A stretch of 20,717 nt of DNA, taken from the NCBI GenBank assembly GCA_035290045.1, contig DATDVH010000040.1, positions 1 to 20,717 on the forward strand, written 5' to 3'. The position numbers were made by a program, and so were the translations under genes. The stretch comes from DATDVH01 sp035290045 (lineage in GTDB: Bacteria > Patescibacteriota > Microgenomatia > UBA1406 > HO2-37-13b). Shown here in pieces: positions 12,988-20,184 of this stretch (its first letter is position 1; each line of letters starts with the position of its first letter). The notes beneath the pieces are model-generated. The model was not told the DNA's origin. It did not search any database and saw only the letters and a program-made list of their open reading frames with translations.

Positions 12988-13968
12988 ATGAAAAAACTGC
13001 TGATTATTTCTGGTCAGACTGCGACTGGGAAAACTGCGCTTGGGATTCAATTAGCGCAAAAACTCAATGGTGAGATTGTGTCGTTTGATTCACGACAAGC
13101 ATATAGATATCTTGATGTGATTACAGGGAAAGAGGTAGATAAATTAAAAATTAAAAATGAAAAGTTAAAAGTTGCTCAGAAAAATATCAAGTTTACAACC
13201 TATTTGAAAGACGATATTCCGATTTGGCTTTATGATATGATTGATCCGCAGGAATACTTGAACGCGTATGAATTTTGTCAGATTGCAGAAGAAGTGATTG
13301 ACGATATTATACATCGTGGGAAGTTACCGATCATCGTGGGCGGGTCGGTTTTTTATATTAAGGTGTTGCTTGAAGGATTGGGTTCATACGGTGTTGCTCC
13401 CGACTGGAAACGACGAAAAGATTTAGAAAAGAAGACCATTGAAGAGTTGCAAAAACAATTACTCCTCGTCAATAAAAAAAGGCTCTTGGGTATGAATCAT
13501 TCAGACCGCAATAACAAAAGACGGCTTATTCGTGCGATTGAGATTGGTGCATCAATCCACCGCCAGCATTCAAAAAAAAGGAATAGATACACAGTCATAC
13601 TGTGTGCGTTATCTTTAGATAAGAGTACATTAAAGGAGGTGATTCAAAAAAGAGTTTTAATGCGATTATCACAGGGAGCTCTTGAAGAAATTCAAAATCT
13701 TTTGAAAAAAAATTATTCCTTTGACAATCCGGGATTTCAAACAATAGGATATAAACAATTGAGGGGTTATTTTAATGGACAAGAATCTCTTAAAGAAGCA
13801 ATCTTTCAGTGGGTTTCTGCAGAAGTACAGTATGCCAAACGTCAGATGGTTTTCTTGAAAAAAATGGAAAATGTTTTTTTTATGCCTGCTGATGATAAAC
13901 TACTCGTTGAAAAAATACACGAATTAGTTTACAGTAGTTATAATCAAAAGCATGACACAGAAAATTGA
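12988..13968 (+). CDS. miaA: tRNA dimethylallyltransferase MiaA
   Basis: A 326-residue MiaA, which transfers a dimethylallyl group to N6 of A37 in tRNAs reading UNN codons. Visible are the P-loop GQTATGKT (residues 9-16), the substrate motif SFDSRQAYRYLDVITGK (32-48), YDMIDPQE, the IIVGGS block (usually GGTGLY) and, further on, RRLIRAIEI and PGFQTIGYKQL with the family's IGY. Residues 52-62 (KLKIKNEKLKV) are encoded by an AT-rich repeat also found between smpB and ssrA. The ATG at 12988 gives the usual short N-terminus; an ATG at 12973 would add five residues. The 3' end overlaps the PerM-like gene by 17 bp. Confidence 0.95.
   Translation: MKKLLIISGQTATGKTALGIQLAQKLNGEIVSFDSRQAYRYLDVITGKEVDKLKIKNEKLKVAQKNIKFTTYLKDDIPIWLYDMIDPQEYLNAYEFCQIAEEVIDDIIHRGKLPIIVGGSVFYIKVLLEGLGSYGVAPDWKRRKDLEKKTIEELQKQLLLVNKKRLLGMNHSDRNNKRRLIRAIEIGASIHRQHSKKRNRYTVILCALSLDKSTLKEVIQKRVLMRLSQGALEEIQNLLKKNYSFDNPGFQTIGYKQLRGYFNGQESLKEAIFQWVSAEVQYAKRQMVFLKKMENVFFMPADDKLLVEKIHELVYSSYNQKHDTEN
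13141..13173 (+). repeat. AT-rich in-frame repeat inside miaA
   Basis: Positions 13142-13173 match the reverse complement of 4053-4084 at 29 of 32 bases. Here the repeat is read in frame as KLKIKNEKLKV and sits in a variable region of MiaA between the TGK segment and the YDMIDP block. Confidence 0.75.
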
Positions 13969-14926
13969 AATTTCCTTAAAAACAATTCTTTTTACGATTG
14001 GTATATTATTACTTTTTCGTATAGCATGGCAGATTCGTGATTTGTTCTACGCGCTGTTTCTTGCCTTTATATTTATGAGTACTTTCAAGCCAATTGTCCG
14101 CTATTTTGCACTGAGGAAAGTTCCACGATTCATAACAATTATTGGATTATTTGTGGTTATTATTTCACTTTTGAGCGTACTTGTTACTTTTGTAATACCC
14201 CCACTTCTTACGGAGAGTTTTTTATTTTTGAGAAATGCACCGGTGTTAATGGTAAGAACGTTTCCTGCGTTGGCAAACTTTATTAATATAGAATCAATTT
14301 CAACTCTACTTCCTGATTTGACGAGTAATTTTGTAAACATTGTATCTGGATTATTATCTAATTTTATTTTTGTCATTTCAACAATTGTATTTACCTTTTA
14401 TTTTCTCTCAGAGGAATTCTTTTTAAAAAAACTATTAAATACGTTTTTATCTCCTATACAGGTTAATCGTATAGAACGCATACTAAGCAAAGCAGAGCAT
14501 AGAATGAGTGCGTGGTTATGGGGGCAAGTTGTATTGGCATTGGTGATTGGACTCATGTCATATATTGGGTTGAGTCTTTTGCATATTCGTTTTGCCCTTC
14601 CGCTCGCTATTATCGCAGGTTTTCTGGAGGTTGCGCCGATTGTTGGACCGATTATATCTGCAGTACCTGCTTTTTTTGTATCAGCATCTTCGTCATGGTT
14701 GATGGGTCTCTCCGTAATAGCACTCTATTTTCTTATACAACAGATTGAAAATAATGTAGTAGTTCCGTATGTCATGAAACGTGCTGTGGGTCTTCATCCG
14801 ATTATCACACTGATCGCGTTGACCATAGGGGGTAAATTGGGCGGTTTTTTGGGTATTTTACTTTCAATTCCGCTTGCACTTTTTGTAGAATCCATTATTA
14901 CAGAATGGCGTAAAGTTAGCAATTAG
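13952..14926 (+). CDS. AI-2E/PerM family membrane protein
   Basis: A 324-residue polytopic membrane protein of the AI-2E transporter/PerM (formerly UPF0118) family, with about seven or eight membrane segments. The N-terminal pair of helices is followed by a short loop and FVIPPLLTESFLFL; the conserved core includes VAPIVGPIISAVPAFFV and the later QQIENNVVVPYVMKRAVGLH with HPIITLIALTIGGKLGGFLG, the family's most conserved block. Members have been linked to transport or efflux of small molecules, but the substrate of this protein is not known. The gene starts inside the 3' end of miaA. The next gene begins 6 bp after its stop. Confidence 0.93.
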   Translation: MTQKIEISLKTILFTIGILLLFRIAWQIRDLFYALFLAFIFMSTFKPIVRYFALRKVPRFITIIGLFVVIISLLSVLVTFVIPPLLTESFLFLRNAPVLMVRTFPALANFINIESISTLLPDLTSNFVNIVSGLLSNFIFVISTIVFTFYFLSEEFFLKKLLNTFLSPIQVNRIERILSKAEHRMSAWLWGQVVLALVIGLMSYIGLSLLHIRFALPLAIIAGFLEVAPIVGPIISAVPAFFVSASSSWLMGLSVIALYFLIQQIENNVVVPYVMKRAVGLHPIITLIALTIGGKLGGFLGILLSIPLALFVESIITEWRKVSN

Positions 14927-14932
14927 CACTCT

Positions 14933-15304
14933 ATGGTATTTAATCAGTTATTTGATTATTCATATAAGCGAAACCTCAAACAAGCAATTGCTTTTTATCT
15001 CGTACATATGGCAGTGCTTACCATTGTTGCAGTATTAGTTGAGTTTCTTATTGGGTTGGGAGAAAGACAAGTATATGAGAAATGGTCAGATGATTACGTG
15101 GGGACAGTGGTCGCATTACTTTTCACAATTGCTATTTTTTTTCTTACCCTCCTCAAGAAAAGGCAATGGAGCAGTGTACGGTTGTTATTTATGGGTATTA
15201 TGTCAGGAGTATTAGCGTGCTTTGGAGGAGGTATTTTAGGGTTTATTCCTGTGGCTTATATGTCTACTGTCGTGAATAACAATGCAGTGAAAAAGATCAT
15301 TTAG
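14933..15304 (+). CDS. Small membrane protein of unknown function
   Basis: A 123-residue protein with three likely membrane segments: about residues 18-42, 55-74 and 82-110. A soluble, charged loop (GERQVYEKWSDDY) lies between the first two. The glycine-rich third segment (FMGIMSGVLACFGGGILGFI) resembles helix-packing segments. No known family is recognised. The N-terminus FNQLFDYSYKRNLKQA is amphipathic. The gene follows the PerM-like gene by 6 bp and precedes yifB by 3 bp, so it probably belongs to the same transcript. A general membrane role is all that can be inferred. Confidence 0.75.
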   Translation: MVFNQLFDYSYKRNLKQAIAFYLVHMAVLTIVAVLVEFLIGLGERQVYEKWSDDYVGTVVALLFTIAIFFLTLLKKRQWSSVRLLFMGIMSGVLACFGGGILGFIPVAYMSTVVNNNAVKKII

Positions 15305-15307
15305 ACA

Positions 15308-16828
15308 ATGTTATCTACTATTTTTTCAGCGGCAACACTTGGACTTGAGGGAGTACTTATCAAAGTAGAGGTTGATGTGGCTGATCGTGGATTTCCCACT
15401 TTTACTATTGTTGGGCTTCCCAGCAAAGCAATTGATGAATCAAAAGAGCGGGTGCGTACTGCTATCAAAAACTCATCATATGAAATGCCAGAAACACGGC
15501 TGACGATCAATCTTGCCCCTGCTGATATTCCGAAGGAAGGATCTTTGTTTGATTTGCCTATTGCGTTGGGTATTTTAACATCATCAGGAATTGTAGATAG
15601 AGCGATTCTGAATGACAGTCTTTTTGTCGGTGAGCTTTCACTTGATGGTAAAATTCGTCCAGTATCGGGTACGCTTCCTATTGCTCTTCTTGCAAAAAAA
15701 AGACAGATAAAAAATGTATTTGTACCGTTAGATAATGCGTATGAGGCCGCATTAGTACATGATATATGTGTATATCCGGTAAAAGATCTTGCTTATTTGG
15801 TTCTTCATCTCAATGAGGTGAAACGTATCGCCCCACAGACAAAAAGCATTTTGACTGATAGATCAAAAACTGAAGAATATGAGTTTGATTTTGCAGAGGT
15901 AAAAGGACAGGAGCAAGCAAAAAGAGCTCTTGAGATTGCATCAGCTGGTTTTCATAATGTGCATATGAAGGGTCCGCCAGGCACAGGAAAAACATTGCTT
16001 GCTCGTTCTTTTGCGTCCATTCTTCCGATGATGGATGAGGATGAGATGATTGAAGTAACTAAAATTTTTTCTATAAGTACCTTTTTTAAAAATAGTACCG
16101 TTGTTGTCAAAAGGCCGTATCGCGCACCTCACCATACTATCTCACGTGTCGGCTTAATCGGAGGGGGAGCTGCACTGTCACCGGGTGAAATTTCGCTTGC
16201 ACATCGGGGTATTTTATTTTTGGATGAGTTTCCCGAGTTTCCTCGTTCAGTGCTTGAAGCATTGCGTCAGCCACTTGAGGATGGAATAGTTACAGTCTCT
16301 CGAGCAAAGGGAAGCGTAACATTTCCCGCGCGTTTTCTTTTGCTTGCCGCGTCAAATCCATGTCCCTGTGGATTTATTGGTCATCCAAAAAAATCATGTA
16401 TGTGTTCTCCATGGCAGATACTGAAGTACAAAAAAAGAGTATCAGGTCCTTTACTTGATAGAATTGATATACATATTGATGTCCCCCCTGTTGATGAAGA
16501 CACATTGACGAGTCGTGATCGTGCAGAGTCAAGTAAAGCAATAAGGGAGCGTGTTTCAAAAGCCAGAGAGCGTCAACAGAGGCGCTTTGATTCATCACAA
16601 TGCAAAAGTAATGGTGAGATGCGCTCATCGCAAGTTCGGGTATATTGTAAAATGACTGATGACGCAGTCAATCTTTTGAAAACTGCGGTATCGCGATTAA
16701 CGCTCTCTGCCCGTTCTTATTTCAAAATTATCAAAATTGCACAAACTATCACTGATCTTGCGGAGAAGGATGAGATAGAAAGCAGTGCGATAGCCGAGGC
16801 ATTGCAATATAGAGCAAAAGAGGAGTAA
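15308..16828 (+). CDS. YifB/ComM family AAA+ ATPase (Mg chelatase-like)
   Basis: A 506-residue complete YifB/ComM protein. The N-terminal ChlI/Lon-S5-like domain has VGLPSKAIDESKERVRTAI (residues about 35-53), INLAPADIPKEG and FDLPIALGIL. The AAA+ core has Walker A GPPGTGKT (222-229), Walker B ILFLDE (302-307) and the DNA-helicase-associated NPCPCGFIGHP, followed by CMCSP and GPLLDRIDIHI. The C-terminal part is the Mg-chelatase C domain with LSARSYFKIIKIAQTI. ComM is known in transformable bacteria as a branch-migration helicase that helps integrate incoming DNA. Magnesium chelatase activity is unlikely. With comF upstream, it hints at DNA uptake capacity, although the main uptake genes are not in this window. 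Confidence 0.97.
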   Translation: MLSTIFSAATLGLEGVLIKVEVDVADRGFPTFTIVGLPSKAIDESKERVRTAIKNSSYEMPETRLTINLAPADIPKEGSLFDLPIALGILTSSGIVDRAILNDSLFVGELSLDGKIRPVSGTLPIALLAKKRQIKNVFVPLDNAYEAALVHDICVYPVKDLAYLVLHLNEVKRIAPQTKSILTDRSKTEEYEFDFAEVKGQEQAKRALEIASAGFHNVHMKGPPGTGKTLLARSFASILPMMDEDEMIEVTKIFSISTFFKNSTVVVKRPYRAPHHTISRVGLIGGGAALSPGEISLAHRGILFLDEFPEFPRSVLEALRQPLEDGIVTVSRAKGSVTFPARFLLLAASNPCPCGFIGHPKKSCMCSPWQILKYKKRVSGPLLDRIDIHIDVPPVDEDTLTSRDRAESSKAIRERVSKARERQQRRFDSSQCKSNGEMRSSQVRVYCKMTDDAVNLLKTAVSRLTLSARSYFKIIKIAQTITDLAEKDEIESSAIAEALQYRAKEE

Positions 16829-16834
16829 ATATTT

Positions 16835-17200
16835 TTATGGAACTCTAAAAAATAAATTCTGCCATTGTTCTAATGAGGTTTTTTTCTGAGTATATATGGG
16901 TTTTGGTGTCGGTGATGGTTGGGGAAGAATGAGAGCAAATTCATTTGGTTGAAGAAGATTGAGTTTTTGACGTATGTTTCTTTCAACAGTATAATAATCA
17001 TAGTTTTTGATGATATCACTCTTTAGTTTTTTATTTTTTTCTTGTTCTTTGTGCAATTCTTTTTGATATGCTTCAAAAAATAATATTTTTTTTTGATAAT
17101 CAAGAATGTTTTTTGATAATGAATAGATCAAAAAGAGTGTTATGATAAAAAAAATTGTTTTTTTGATAGAAGGGAAAAAATACCGCTTGTTTTTTTTCAT
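16835..17200 (-). CDS. FtsB/DivIC-like septum formation initiator
   Basis: A 121-residue bitopic membrane protein: basic N-terminus, a single membrane helix (about residues 14-30), a Lys/Glu-rich coiled coil (31-65), then YTVERNIRQKLNLLQPNEFA, the FtsB/DivIC-like V-E-x-x-x-R-x-K-L-x-x-x-x-P-x-E block. Such proteins join FtsL and FtsQ/DivIB in the divisome and help activate septal cell-wall synthesis. The C-terminal tail has a proline-rich stretch (LPQPSPTPKP) and ends SLEQWQNLFFRVP, a tail seen in short envelope proteins, with role unknown. It converges with yifB (6-bp gap) and diverges from the recombinase gene. Confidence 0.8.
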   Translation of the reverse strand: MKKNKRYFFPSIKKTIFFIITLFLIYSLSKNILDYQKKILFFEAYQKELHKEQEKNKKLKSDIIKNYDYYTVERNIRQKLNLLQPNEFALILPQPSPTPKPIYTQKKTSLEQWQNLFFRVP

Positions 17201-17206
17201 ACGACA

Positions 17207-17216
17207 TGTTATTATA
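17207..17216. promoter_or_regulatory. Overlapping divergent -10 boxes, ftsB-like/recombinase
   Basis: On the plus strand TGTTATTAT (17207-17215) is an extended -10 ending 9 nt before the recombinase ATG. On the minus strand TATAAT (17216-17211) ends 10 nt before the ftsB-like ATG. The two boxes share five base pairs within the 24-bp intergenic region. Confidence 0.6.
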
Positions 17217-17224
17217 GGCTTTAT

Positions 17225-18067
17225 ATGGAAACGTACGATCTGAGAGGTTTAATTACCTATTTTACCAAAAATTTACAAGAACAAGGAAAATCGGGTTTTA
17301 CTGTCGTTGCATACAAAAAAGATCTTGAACAATTCATCGGGTATCTGACTTCGCGGGAAAAAACAGATATTAAAGAAGTTAAAAAAGAGGATATTGAAGG
17401 ATTTATCAATAAACTCATGTCAGAATCATACACAAAAAAATCCGCTTCTCGCAAATTGAACTCAATCCGTACTTTTTTCCGATTCCTTAAAAATAAAAAT
17501 ACTGTCTCTTATAATATAGCACTTGAAGTATCTCATCCTAAATATATCCAAGCATTACCACGCATTTTAACGAAATTAGAATATCGTGGATTAAGAGATA
17601 GCGCTAAAGAAAATCCCCGCACCTACGCGATGGTTGAATTACTTTTGCAGACGGGAATTCGTATCGGAGAGCTTGCAGAGCTGACCTTGGATATTGTGAA
17701 AGATGAAGGACTTCAGCTTGATGGAAGAATTATTCCTCTCAATGCTACGGTGCGCAAAGCAATTACTCACTATCTGAAATACCGACATCAGACGGCAAAT
17801 AGTCATCTTTTTGTGACCAAAACAGGCAAGCCACTGCTTTTGCGTAATATACGAACGATTATTGATAAATGTTTTAAGGATATTGATATTCAGGATGCAA
17901 CGGTGAATGATCTGCGTAATACATTCATAGTGCATCAATTGGGAAATGGAGTATCAGCGTCATATATCTCAAAGATTGTGGGACATAAGAGATTGTCTTC
18001 AACAGAGCGTTATCTTCAGTTGGTTAAAAAGCAGGAAGAGGCAAAAGATCTGCTACAAGAACTATAA
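17225..18067 (+). CDS. Tyrosine recombinase (XerC/D-like), altered active site
   Basis: A 280-residue protein with the two-domain build of Xer recombinases. The N-terminal SAM-like core-binding domain (residues 1-95) has KKSASRKLNSIRTFFRFL; the C-terminal catalytic domain has LLQTGIRIGELAEL (Arg146), VNDLRNTFIVHQLGNG (Arg231), GHKRLSSTERY (His254 and nucleophile Tyr263). Compared with XerD, the first His of the HxxR motif is Asn228, and no Lys lies at the usual place in the beta hairpin before RIIPLN. It could still resolve chromosome dimers if other residues substitute, or act differently. Size fits a housekeeping Xer rather than a phage integrase, and no att site is visible nearby. Confidence 0.88.
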   Translation: METYDLRGLITYFTKNLQEQGKSGFTVVAYKKDLEQFIGYLTSREKTDIKEVKKEDIEGFINKLMSESYTKKSASRKLNSIRTFFRFLKNKNTVSYNIALEVSHPKYIQALPRILTKLEYRGLRDSAKENPRTYAMVELLLQTGIRIGELAELTLDIVKDEGLQLDGRIIPLNATVRKAITHYLKYRHQTANSHLFVTKTGKPLLLRNIRTIIDKCFKDIDIQDATVNDLRNTFIVHQLGNGVSASYISKIVGHKRLSSTERYLQLVKKQEEAKDLLQEL

Positions 18068-18107
18068 TAGAATATAATAAAACTACTATTTTATAATAAA
18101 TGTGAAT

Positions 18108-18113
18108 TATATT
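18108..18113 (+). promoter_or_regulatory. -10 box of pyrE
   Basis: TATATT ends 8 nt before the pyrE ATG in the AT-rich 54-bp gap after the recombinase. Nearby TATAAT-like sequences at 18070-18098 are alternatives with longer leaders. Confidence 0.4.
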
Positions 18114-18121
18114 TTTCTTGT

Positions 18122-18730
18122 ATGATACATAAACATCTTATTCTGAACCTTTTTACTATTGGGGCAGTGAAATTTGGGACATTTACTTTGAAATCAGGAA
18201 TAATTTCACCTCTTTATATTGATCTTCGTATACTTATCTCATATCCTCAGATCATGAAAAAAGTGGCGAGAGCATATTGTGATATGTTAAAAACTATATC
18301 ATATGATCGTCTTGCCGCAGTGCCATATGCGTCATTACCGATTGTCAGTGCGATAAGTTTGCAGTTGAATGAACCATGGATCTATACGCGAAAAGAAGCA
18401 AAAAACTATGGTATCAAGAAACCAGTTGAAGGAGAATATAAAAAGGGAGAAACAGTAGTAATTATAGATGATTTGATTAGTTCTGGAGTTTCAAAACAAG
18501 AGATAATTGTTTCTCTTGAGACGATTGGGTTGCTGGTCAAGGACGTGGTGGTTTTGATTGATCGTCTGCAAGGAGGAAGAGCTGAGTTGGCAAGAAAAGG
18601 GTACATACTTCATGCGATATGCACGCTTGATGAGATACTTGAAGTATTAAAGAGTGAAGAGAAAATAGAGAAGTCATTGCACACAAAGGCTAAAAAATTC
18701 ATTGAAGATAATAAAAAATATGACTCTTAA
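18122..18730 (+). CDS. pyrE: Orotate phosphoribosyltransferase PyrE
   Basis: A 202-residue type I phosphoribosyltransferase best read as PyrE, which joins orotate to PRPP to give OMP in pyrimidine synthesis. Motifs: GAVKFGTFTLKSGIISPLYI (residues 14-33, the substrate loop with the SG-x-x-SPxYxDLR signature), an AAVPYASLPI stretch near 65-74 corresponding to the usual GVPYGALP, RKEAKNYGIKKPVEGEYKKG (90-109) and the PRPP loop VVIIDDLISSGVS (112-124). The Gly-to-Ala changes in the substrate pocket mean a related transferase is possible. No other pyrimidine gene is in the window. Its 3' end overlaps the RNase H gene by 11 bp. Confidence 0.9.
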   Translation: MIHKHLILNLFTIGAVKFGTFTLKSGIISPLYIDLRILISYPQIMKKVARAYCDMLKTISYDRLAAVPYASLPIVSAISLQLNEPWIYTRKEAKNYGIKKPVEGEYKKGETVVIIDDLISSGVSKQEIIVSLETIGLLVKDVVVLIDRLQGGRAELARKGYILHAICTLDEILEVLKSEEKIEKSLHTKAKKFIEDNKKYDS

Positions 18731-19130
18731 AATCTATACGGATGGAGGGTCAAAGGGAAATCCTGGGCAATCATCAATCGGTATGGTATTTTATTTTGAT
18801 GGAAAAAAGGTTTTTTTGTATCGTGAAGATATTGGGATTGCAACAAATAATATCGCCGAATATACGGCAGTGATACGAGCATTAGAAAAAATAAAAAATA
18901 AAAAATTAAATATAAAAAATGTAAATGAAATATCAAAAATAGAGTTGTATTCGGATTCGCGGTTATTGGTGAATCAAGTGCAGGGTTTATTTCGGGTGAA
19001 AAACGCGTCAATAGGCGAGCGTATTGTACAGATTAAGTTGCTTGAACGAGCAATAGGACTTCCGATCAGTTATCATCTGATCCCGCGTGAGAAAAACACT
19101 GTTGCTGATGGGTTGGTGAATGACCATTAG
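18720..19130 (+). CDS. Ribonuclease HI
   Basis: A 136-residue RNase HI-like protein, which cuts the RNA strand of RNA-DNA hybrids. All four catalytic acids are visible: Asp8 in YTDGGSKGNPG, Glu47 in NIAEYTA, Asp79 in YSDSRLLVNQ and Asp130 in NTVADGLVN. The short form without the basic protrusion resembles bacterial/archaeal RNase HI of the RnhA/Sto type. Residues 57-70 (KIKNKKLNIKNVNE) enlarge a loop and come from an AT-rich repeat-like DNA segment. The start ATG at 18720 lies in the pyrE 3' end; a longer frame from 18702 adds only six residues. The stop codon overlaps that of the convergent GAPDH gene. Confidence 0.93.
   Translation: MTLKIYTDGGSKGNPGQSSIGMVFYFDGKKVFLYREDIGIATNNIAEYTAVIRALEKIKNKKLNIKNVNEISKIELYSDSRLLVNQVQGLFRVKNASIGERIVQIKLLERAIGLPISYHLIPREKNTVADGLVNDH
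18888..18929 (+). repeat. AT-rich in-frame repeat-like insert in the RNase H gene
   Basis: This stretch encodes KIKNKKLNIKNVNE, similar to the KLKIKN inserts in miaA and trmD and in the same codon phase, but more diverged. It falls between the helix following Glu47 and the strand carrying Asp79. Confidence 0.45.
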
Positions 19131-20143
19131 GGAAGATAAGCGGCGAGTTTTGTTACTAAATCAACTAATCGTGAAGAATAACCCCATTCGTTGTCATACC
19201 ATCCAAACACTTTGACCAAGTTACCGTTTATCACTTTTGTATAGTTTGCGTCAAAAATACATGAGTATGGAGAGCCGATATAGTCTGATGAGACAAGCGG
19301 AATCGTTGCATAGTCTAAAATTCCTTTCATATTTTCTTGCGAGGCATGCTTAAAAAAAGAGTTCACTTCTTCAATAGTTGTTGATTTTTCAGTGACTGCT
19401 GATATATCAGAAAATGAACCAACAGGAGTGGGCACGCGAATTGCCATACCATCAATTTTTCCATTGATTTCAGGGATTGTTTTACCGATTGCGTCTGCCG
19501 CTCCAGTGGTGGAGGGGATAATAGAGAGCGTGGCGGCGCGCGCGCGGGTAAATTCTTTTGACGAATTATCCAAGAGTTGTTGAGTGATAGTATAAGCGTG
19601 CGCGGTCGTGAGAAACCCAGAGATAATCTTGAAGTTATCATGTATGATCTGAAACATCGGTGCGGCGCAATTAGTCGTACATGAGGCATTAGATATAATA
19701 TCAACATGCTTAAAATCAAACGAGTCATTATTAACCCCTAACACAATATGAGGGATTGAATCGTCTTTAACCGGAGCTGTTACGATCACTTTTTTCACTG
19801 ATCCACGGAGATGATCTTTCAGCTTATCACGAGTTTTAAATACTCCTGTTGCATCAATGACTACATCAACTCCATATTTTTCCCATGGGATATCGCGCGG
19901 TTCACGGATCATGGAGGTGGCTATTTTTATTCCATCAACAGCGATACTATTCTCATCATGAGTTATTTGTTTTGTATAAGTTCTATAGACAGAATCGTAT
20001 TGTAAAAGATACGCGAGCATAGGAGCAGGAGTATTTCTGGTATTTATAGTGACGATATTAAAAAGTTTTTTATCCAAGGCAATCCGCGCGAACGCTCTCC
20101 CAATCCGCCCAAATCCGTTTAATCCGATGTTTAATGTTTCCAT
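19127..20143 (-). CDS. gap: Glyceraldehyde-3-phosphate dehydrogenase, type I
   Basis: A 338-residue GAPDH converting glyceraldehyde 3-phosphate to 1,3-bisphosphoglycerate in central carbon metabolism. Present are the Rossmann motif NIGLNGFGRIGRAFA, YDSVYRTY, ATGVFKTRDK, the active site SNASCTTNCAAPMF (nucleophile Cys155) with general base His182 in TTAHAYTITQ, the loop RARAATLSIIPSTTGAADAI (202-221, reading RAATLSIIPSTTGAA) and the C-terminal KVFGWYDNEWGYSSR. At the end of the second beta strand, where NAD-specific enzymes have Asp (VNDL), this protein has INTRNT, which may favour or allow NADP. The minus-strand promoter lies just upstream. Its stop codon overlaps the RNase H stop by 4 bp. 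Confidence 0.96.
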   Translation of the reverse strand: METLNIGLNGFGRIGRAFARIALDKKLFNIVTINTRNTPAPMLAYLLQYDSVYRTYTKQITHDENSIAVDGIKIATSMIREPRDIPWEKYGVDVVIDATGVFKTRDKLKDHLRGSVKKVIVTAPVKDDSIPHIVLGVNNDSFDFKHVDIISNASCTTNCAAPMFQIIHDNFKIISGFLTTAHAYTITQQLLDNSSKEFTRARAATLSIIPSTTGAADAIGKTIPEINGKIDGMAIRVPTPVGSFSDISAVTEKSTTIEEVNSFFKHASQENMKGILDYATIPLVSSDYIGSPYSCIFDANYTKVINGNLVKVFGWYDNEWGYSSRLVDLVTKLAAYLP

Positions 20144-20152
20144 GTAAAGATA

Positions 20153-20182
20153 ATTATAGACAATTGATCAAAACAAAGTCAA
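20153..20182 (-). promoter_or_regulatory. Promoter of the GAPDH gene
   Basis: On the minus strand TTGACT (20182-20177) and TATAAT (20158-20153) are separated by 18 bp, the best sigma70-type match in the window. TATAAT ends 9 nt before the ATG at 20143, so the leader would be about 2 nt. Confidence 0.75.
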
Positions 20183-20184
20183 AT

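Noticed and set aside
15308..16828. Magnesium chelatase subunit
   Set aside because: The NPCPCGFIGHP and N-terminal Lon-S5-like domain are those of YifB/ComM, and no bacteriochlorophyll or cobalamin genes are nearby.
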